Origin: a virus
Strand: one strand, 5' to 3'
Virus record (IMG/VR): IMGVR_UViG_3300036859_000405
Coordinates: 1-48,670 of that record
DNA: 48,670 nucleotides
How positions within the stretch are numbered: position 1 is the stretch's first letter; every line of letters starts with the position of its first letter. Positions 45,083-48,670 of this stretch are shown one piece after another. The notes under the pieces are model-generated. The model worked only from the letters and a program-made list of their open reading frames with translations. It did no database searches and was not told the origin of the DNA. A program made the translations under genes and the position numbers.

Positions 45083-45466
45083 TTAGAACCCGCCCAATAC
45101 CTGAAACGCCTGCACCGCGACATACCGTTTCTCCTGTCCATTCACCATCCGAATTAACGTCGCGGAGGCGATGTAGTTCCCACTGACCAGATCGGTCCAG
45201 CAGGCACACGAATTGGTGGGTTGGAACATCCGCTGCCGCTGCGCCCCATCGATCTGAAAGTAGCTGCTCCGGTGCATCGGGCCGTCATATTCGAGAAACA
45301 AGCCGCGATTGGCTTCGTGGCGTTCAATCATCGCGCGGACGCGGAAGCCGCCGGGGACCATACTGAAGGGCGGGTACACCGTCAAGGTAATAGGCGAGGG
45401 GGCACAGACCGCCCAGGTCGCAATCCCCAACGCCAATAATATAAGCACCCAGCGGACTATCGCCAT
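45083..45466 (-). CDS. Secreted or membrane-anchored small protein
   Basis: A 127-residue protein. Residues 1-22 are a Sec signal peptide or anchor (MAIVRWVLILLALGIATWAV). The mature part is beta-rich (RVRAMIERHEANRGLFLEYD, then YIASATLIRMVNGQEKRYV) and ends with VQAFQVLGGF. ATG 45466 was chosen because a 30-base palindrome lies in the alternative upstream region. Function is unknown. It is the last gene of the long minus transcript. Confidence 0.65.
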   Translation of the reverse strand: MAIVRWVLILLALGIATWAVCAPSPITLTVYPPFSMVPGGFRVRAMIERHEANRGLFLEYDGPMHRSSYFQIDGAQRQRMFQPTNSCACWTDLVSGNYIASATLIRMVNGQEKRYVAVQAFQVLGGF

Positions 45467-45480
45467 GTTCACAACATCGC

Positions 45481-45510
45481 TGTCAGAAATTTGTATACAT
45501 TTTTCAGACA
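45481..45510. promoter_or_regulatory. 30-bp palindrome, probable operator
   Basis: An AT-rich inverted repeat of two 15-base halves, symmetric at 12 of 15 positions, with outer arms TGTC/GACA and centre TGTATACA. It lies in front of the secreted protein gene. Such long palindromes are typical operator sites for dimeric repressors; no promoter boxes are clear. Confidence 0.5.
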
Positions 45511-45520
45511 AACCCCCCAT

Positions 45521-45682
45521 TTAGTGTTTGTAGCCAAAGGTCACCGCGGAGGTGATAATCAACGCGCCGGTCCAGTAGATCGCATCTGCGCACTTCCCAG
45601 CACACAACCAACGGATCGCATTGACGCCGTAGAGCGTCATAATCACGTAGTTGAAGATCGCCGGATCAGTTAGGAGGCGCAT
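45521..45682 (-). CDS. Small membrane protein
   Basis: A 53-residue protein with hydrophobic stretches (IFNYVIMTLYGV near 9-20 and IYWTGALIITSAVTFGY near 35-51) and a WLCAGKCADAI loop, likely two short membrane helices. It begins within the end of the zinc-ribbon gene (13-base overlap), so it is probably co-translated. Function is unknown. Confidence 0.55.
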   Translation of the reverse strand: MRLLTDPAIFNYVIMTLYGVNAIRWLCAGKCADAIYWTGALIITSAVTFGYKH

Positions 45683-45897
45683 GGGCGGGACTCTTGTGCG
45701 GGACGGCCACAGCGTGGACAGCGCGGGAGCACACTAGCGACGTCGTGATGGTGCGGCTGTGGGACTGCGCTGCACGTACACACGGGCGTCTCAAAGATCC
45801 ATGTATGACTACACACGGCGCAGAACGCTTCGCGCTTCCGATGCGTTTGCACAAGTTCCACCAACACCTTTTCTTTGCAGCGCGGACACTGGAGCAC
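45670..45897 (-). CDS. Zinc-ribbon protein
   Basis: A 75-residue protein with CPRC near 4-7, CAVC near 26-29, CTC near 41-43 and CPRC near 60-63, two probable zinc sites. GTG 45897 with CGAGG ahead is preferred to a TTG six codons upstream. It overlaps the membrane protein gene downstream and the 62-residue frame upstream. Function is unknown. Confidence 0.6.
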   Translation of the reverse strand: MLQCPRCKEKVLVELVQTHRKREAFCAVCSHTWIFETPVCTCSAVPQPHHHDVASVLPRCPRCGRPAQESRPCAS

Positions 45898-45997
45898 GGG
45901 GCCTCGTTCGCACAATTAAAATGTTTTTGTCCGACGAAACAATCTCATCGAGGAAATCACAGAGCACGACGGCCGCCACGACGTTCTGGAGTCGCAT
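45809..45997 (-). CDS. Small protein, uncertain
   Basis: A 62-residue frame starting at ATG 45997 with a GAGG site seven bases ahead. The N-terminus (LQNVVAAVVLCDFLDEIVSS) is plausible as a helix, but the second half overlaps the zinc-ribbon gene in another frame and looks less protein-like. Possibly a real short gene whose 3' part is out of frame. Confidence 0.35.
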   Translation of the reverse strand: MRLQNVVAAVVLCDFLDEIVSSDKNILIVRTRPRAPVSALQRKGVGGTCANASEARSVLRRV

Positions 45998-46011
45998 GGT
46001 CGCCTCGCATG

Positions 46012-46074
46012 TCAATCGGGAATAATCACCACTAAGCCGAAAAAGAACCCAATCACGCGCCCGTCGGCTTTCAT
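46012..46074 (-). CDS. 20-residue membrane peptide
   Basis: A 20-codon frame (MKADGRVIGFFFGLVVIIPD) with a hydrophobic core; its ATG overlaps the stop of the winged-helix gene (ATGA). The overlap and the membrane-like sequence favour translation, but the size makes it uncertain. Confidence 0.4.
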   Translation of the reverse strand: MKADGRVIGFFFGLVVIIPD

Positions 46075-46307
46075 GGTTCAAGCAACCGATACGCTTTGAC
46101 CGTGCGTCGCCCACCCGGTGTTTGCCGCCCCCGCCTCACGACAACCGCCTTGCCGATTCGCACCAATCGATCCCCCTCGCGATAGGCGTAGGTGATCGAC
46201 ACACCCAAGAGCGCCGCCAGTTCGTGCGGGGTCACCGATCCATCATTCGTTGATGCGGTGACTTCAGCCGCGCCGAGTGCCCGCAACCAATCATCGCGCG
46301 TAATCAT
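46071..46307 (-). CDS. Winged-helix DNA-binding protein
   Basis: A 78-residue protein. SVTPHELAALLGVSITYAYR near 24-43 is a helix-turn-helix and EGDRLVRIGKAVVVRRGRQT the wing. ATG 46307 overlaps the stop of the metallophosphoesterase (ATGA). It may regulate the accessory block that lies at the end of the late transcript. Confidence 0.65.
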   Translation of the reverse strand: MITRDDWLRALGAAEVTASTNDGSVTPHELAALLGVSITYAYREGDRLVRIGKAVVVRRGRQTPGGRRTVKAYRLLEP

Positions 46308-47137
46308 GGTTCTTCCGCGCTCCGCCCCACGCTCCACACCTTCCGTCTGTAATAAAACTCTTCGTCCCCCTGCCGAATCAGAATCCCGCCGAACTGCGGT
46401 TCGCTGATCCGCGCACCGGGGATCTTCCACACATACGGCGTCTTCCCCTGCCAGGCTGGCGTCACAATCGCCGCGGCGTAGCCTTTGGCGGAGTTCAGAT
46501 CGACCGCGATGCTGCGATGCCGATGCGAGCGCACGATAAAATCCGGTGGTTCGCGATGCCAGCGGGCCGCTTCGACATACTCCGCCGTGAGTTCGGCATT
46601 CACCGCAGACGCTTCATGCGCGGCGCTGGAGGTCGTGCCGATGTGATGGAGCAGATGCACGAGACACGTCCCTACCCGTTTCCACAAATCGAACCGCGCA
46701 TACTGGCCGTGGGTATTTGGCTTCGCGCCGAGTGATCGCGCAAGCCGTTCTTCGTTCTCGCCCGATTGGCCGACGTGCGCTTCGGTCCCACGAATGTGGT
46801 AATAGGTGCCGCCCGAGTTCACACATTGTGCGACCACCGGCCGCAAGACTGCTTCGGCAATGCGTGATTGGTCTTCCAAGTTGTGACTGATCTGCGTGGT
46901 GGAATTATGGTGTGTCCCATCCACGGCATCGCCGTTATGCACGACATCAAAGGGTTCGCCTCGGGTCACGTCCGGTACCCACTCCAGCCAGAATTGCTGC
47001 CACAGCGCCCACATCTGCTGTTGAAACTCAGAAGCGGTATAGGTGCCCCCGCTATCCAACGGTACCGGATCGGGCGGGCACAAGCCCAACCGACAGCCGC
47101 AGTGCGTGTCAGAAAAAACAATTAGGTTTTTGGCCAC
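46304..47137 (-). CDS. Calcineurin-like metallophosphoesterase
   Basis: A 277-residue enzyme. The metallophosphoesterase motifs are FSDTHCG at 8-14, VHNGDAVDG near 65-73, YHIRGTEAH near 113-121 (in place of the usual GNHD/E) and RSHRH near 203-207, which together bind two metals. The substrate is unknown: nucleotides, DNA ends or phosphoproteins are all possible. Phage metallophosphoesterases are common, sometimes beside DNA ligases, but there is none here. It is placed among secreted and membrane protein genes but has no signal peptide. Confidence 0.85.
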   Translation of the reverse strand: MAKNLIVFSDTHCGCRLGLCPPDPVPLDSGGTYTASEFQQQMWALWQQFWLEWVPDVTRGEPFDVVHNGDAVDGTHHNSTTQISHNLEDQSRIAEAVLRPVVAQCVNSGGTYYHIRGTEAHVGQSGENEERLARSLGAKPNTHGQYARFDLWKRVGTCLVHLLHHIGTTSSAAHEASAVNAELTAEYVEAARWHREPPDFIVRSHRHRSIAVDLNSAKGYAAAIVTPAWQGKTPYVWKIPGARISEPQFGGILIRQGDEEFYYRRKVWSVGRSAEEP

Positions 47138-47144
47138 GTAGTCA

Positions 47145-47366
47145 TTACGTCAGTGTCCGTAACGCCGGGTGCCCTTGCTCCTGCCAAAAGCTGTAGACCA
47201 CTTCATCCTCCGGATCGATCGCAAACAGGAAATACCCTTGGGCTTCATGCTCCGGCCATTCCGCCAGGACGATGCTTTTCGTCGTATAACTAAAGGCCGT
47301 CAACCGGACGACGATGCAGCGAATCTCGCTGTAGGACCGCACCTCGTCCTGTCGCCACCAGGCCAT
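47145..47366 (-). CDS. Small protein of unknown function
   Basis: A 73-residue protein with a strand-rich middle (IRCIVVRLTAFSYTTKSIVL, then GYFLFAIDPEDEVVYSFWQE). No signal peptide or membrane segment is present. It lies between the metallophosphoesterase and a membrane protein, seven and three bases from them. No family is recognised. Confidence 0.55.
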   Translation of the reverse strand: MAWWRQDEVRSYSEIRCIVVRLTAFSYTTKSIVLAEWPEHEAQGYFLFAIDPEDEVVYSFWQEQGHPALRTLT

Positions 47367-47369
47367 CGC

Positions 47370-47573
47370 TCATGTGCAGTGCCGGTGGATCTGCACCGCT
47401 TCGTAGGCCATCAGGCCGAGATAGACCGCGCTGTTGATTGCATGATGCTGTTCTCGGCGTTTCACAAACGCGACCACGTTGTAGACCGCGCACAAGGCGG
47501 CGAGTGTCAGCACGGCACCATGCGTAGCCGCTTTCACGCCTTCGCCCACGCCGTGATCGGTGAAGGCGGCCAT
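47370..47573 (-). CDS. Small membrane protein
   Basis: A 67-residue protein with two hydrophobic stretches (ATHGAVLTLAALCAVYNVVA near 16-35 and INSAVYLGLMAYEAVQI near 46-62) separated by a basic turn (FVKRREQHH), a two-helix hairpin. It overlaps the upstream gene by one base. Function is unknown. Confidence 0.6.
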   Translation of the reverse strand: MAAFTDHGVGEGVKAATHGAVLTLAALCAVYNVVAFVKRREQHHAINSAVYLGLMAYEAVQIHRHCT

Positions 47574-47914
47574 CAGTTATCGGTGTCTTTACAGAGCCGC
47601 GCACAGGTGCAGTGGGACTTGTGGCACCAGGCTTTACATTTCGCGGATTCGCCGAGGGGCACCTCGATCGGATTGCCGTCCTCGTCTTCCCCTTGCGTGG
47701 TACACATCGGATCTTTGTCTTCCACCATTCCGCGACAGTCACAAGCATGGGCTTCGGTTTTCAGGTGCTCTGCGTTCTGCGCCGGCCAGCAAAACCACCC
47801 CACCGGCGGCTCGCGATGTTCCGATTGGCCCGGATAGGGTTCCGGCGCATCTTGGGCGAACAAGACGCCGACGAAGAAGGCGAGGAGCAGCACGCTACCG
47901 AGTCGTCGTCGCAT
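47573..47914 (-). CDS. Secreted cysteine-rich protein
   Basis: A 113-residue protein. Residues 1-20 are a Sec signal peptide (RRRLGSVLLLAFFVGVLFAQ). The mature part has Cys in CDCRGMVEDKDPMC and CKAWCHKSHCTCARLC, probably disulphide-bonded or metal-binding after export. ATG 47914 follows a GGAGG site and was preferred to a longer frame. Function is unknown. Confidence 0.65.
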   Translation of the reverse strand: MRRRLGSVLLLAFFVGVLFAQDAPEPYPGQSEHREPPVGWFCWPAQNAEHLKTEAHACDCRGMVEDKDPMCTTQGEDEDGNPIEVPLGESAKCKAWCHKSHCTCARLCKDTDN

Positions 47915-48128
47915 GGCGCCCTCCGATGAATTGCTGTTGCACGTCAATCCCGACACTCAAGAGCAGTTCGTACCATTTCGCCGGGGTGTCCCGGCGCCAC
48001 ATTCCCATCGTTTGAATCAAGGGGTCGGTGTCGTGGAGCATCTGATCCACCGATTGCTTCCCCGCGAGAAAGATCGCGTCCCGCAAACTCACCCGACTGA
48101 CCCCATCCCGCACTTGGAGGCGTCTCAT
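47895..48128 (-). CDS. Small late protein
   Basis: A 77-residue polar protein (VSLRDAIFLAGKQSVDQMLH near 13-32; DTPAKWYELLLSVGIDVQQQ near 47-66), helical and without signal peptide. It overlaps the FN3-like gene upstream (ATGA) and the Cys-rich gene downstream by 20 bases. No family is recognised. Confidence 0.55.
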   Translation of the reverse strand: MRRLQVRDGVSRVSLRDAIFLAGKQSVDQMLHDTDPLIQTMGMWRRDTPAKWYELLLSVGIDVQQQFIGGRHATTTR

Positions 48129-48496
48129 TGAATCCGCACCCCAATGGGGGCGGAGGGGATGACCAGCATCGTGAAACTGAACACGGCCGACTTCGCCGAC
48201 TCCCCCGCACTATTGCCCGCGGTCAGTTGGAGCGTATGGGCGCCGGGGGTAAAGGCGGGAAAGGGGGTCGTACACATCGGCCAGAAATTCGGGCCGATCC
48301 CACAGGTCGCGACTAAGATCGTGCTGGTGGTCGCCCCATCGGCGTAAAGACGATAGGTCAAGGCTTGCGCTTCGGCGATCGAGTTGACATTCTCTTGATC
48401 CCAGGCCAACTTACTCGTCGGGGTCGCATTGGTTTGTGCGGAGGCGATCGAGGCGAAGACGAGGAGCAGCAGGACGCTAGTAGTGATCAATTTCAT
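48125..48496 (-). CDS. Secreted FN3-like protein
   Basis: A 123-residue protein. Residues 1-20 are a Sec signal peptide with an ASAQ cleavage site (MKLITTSVLLLLVFASIASA). The rest looks like one fibronectin-III-type beta domain (LTYRLYADGAT, then PGAHTLQLTAGNSAGESAKS). ATG 48496 has GGAG ahead. It may bind surface polymers like the FN3-like units of the large lyase. Confidence 0.7.
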   Translation of the reverse strand: MKLITTSVLLLLVFASIASAQTNATPTSKLAWDQENVNSIAEAQALTYRLYADGATTSTILVATCGIGPNFWPMCTTPFPAFTPGAHTLQLTAGNSAGESAKSAVFSFTMLVIPSAPIGVRIQ

Positions 48497-48543
48497 CGTC
48501 GTCTCCTACGTTGGCCGAGTCATCAACAAATCGACTCCGGCCT

Positions 48544-48670
48544 TGATCCTCACGCGGCTTCATCGCGATCAGGTCCGCGCTCGTCGGCGTGCTGTTCCCA
48601 GGATCCCCGTCCAAACCGATGCACGGCTTGATAGGCGGCCCAACTGATAAAGCCGGGGACGCCGCACGCT
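48544..48670. repeat. Terminal direct repeat, right copy (partial DUF1353-like gene)
   Basis: Exact second copy of bases 1-127. It contains the 3' end of the DUF1353-like gene on the minus strand (stop at 48550), whose 5' part is found only at the left end, at 128-417. Joining the ends places this gene directly downstream of the signal-peptide protein gene at 402-1067 and upstream of the FN3-like secreted protein at 48125-48496. Confidence 0.95.

Noticed and set aside
1-48670. Search for tRNA genes and CRISPR arrays
   Set aside because: No cloverleaf-like sequence or spaced repeat array was noticed; a scan with dedicated tools was not possible.

Overview
The window is a complete genome of a tailed double-stranded DNA bacteriophage (Caudoviricetes). 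Bases 1-127 are repeated exactly at 48544-48670, so the unit is a circular or circularly permuted molecule of 48,543 bp opened at an arbitrary point. It is GC-rich by eye, densely packed with ATGA-type start/stop overlaps, and almost wholly coded on the minus strand. A terminase, portal, scaffold and capsid set with short-tail-like adaptor and nozzle proteins, and no tape-measure gene, suggest podovirus-like morphology. The host is a bacterium, probably Gram-negative (M15 endolysin, many Sec-type signal peptides); nothing identifies it further.

Read in the direction of transcription (right to left): a regulatory switch lies at 43.4-44.9 kb, with divergent Cro-like (minus) and CI-like (plus) HTH genes and an operator inside a TTGACA promoter. 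Then come early and replication genes at 43.4-34 kb: small phage proteins, a single-strand-binding-like protein, a DnaQ-like exonuclease, a winged-helix replication initiator with a heptamer array inside it, a probable helicase loader, two orphan DNA methyltransferases and two PD-(D/E)XK-type nucleases. At 33.1-30.4 kb sits a sugar cassette with NeuB-, NeuC- and NeuA-like enzymes, enough in principle to make CMP-sialic acid (or a related nonulosonic acid) from UDP-GlcNAc. A helix-turn-helix gene and a truncated copy of it bracket this cassette.

Terminase small and large subunits, portal, three small zinc-ribbon genes, scaffold and major capsid follow (29.8-22.3 kb). Next are two genes that look like glycan-handling enzymes (21.6-19.9 kb), then a block of large proteins with Sec signal peptides: a virion-like protein, a 1175-residue heparinase-II/III-like lyase with two FN3-like domains, and a lectin-like protein (18.6-13 kb). 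A single plus-strand FkbM methyltransferase is inserted here (12.1-13 kb), followed by a membrane-anchored collagen-like protein and the tail adaptor, nozzle, collar and probable ejection proteins (12-1.7 kb), then holin and endolysin (1.6-1.1 kb). Across the contig join (48.5-45 kb) lies an accessory block of secreted, membrane and zinc-ribbon proteins and a metallophosphoesterase.

The most interesting theme is surface chemistry: a complete small nonulosonic-acid pathway, at least two further methyltransferases likely to act on sugars, a glycosyltransferase-like protein, a secreted polysaccharide lyase, and at least seven Sec-type plus one Tat-type signal peptide. Together they suggest a phage that remodels the host envelope or decorates its own particles. 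No integrase, partition gene, tRNA or CRISPR array was seen, so how a lysogen would be maintained, if it is, is unclear.
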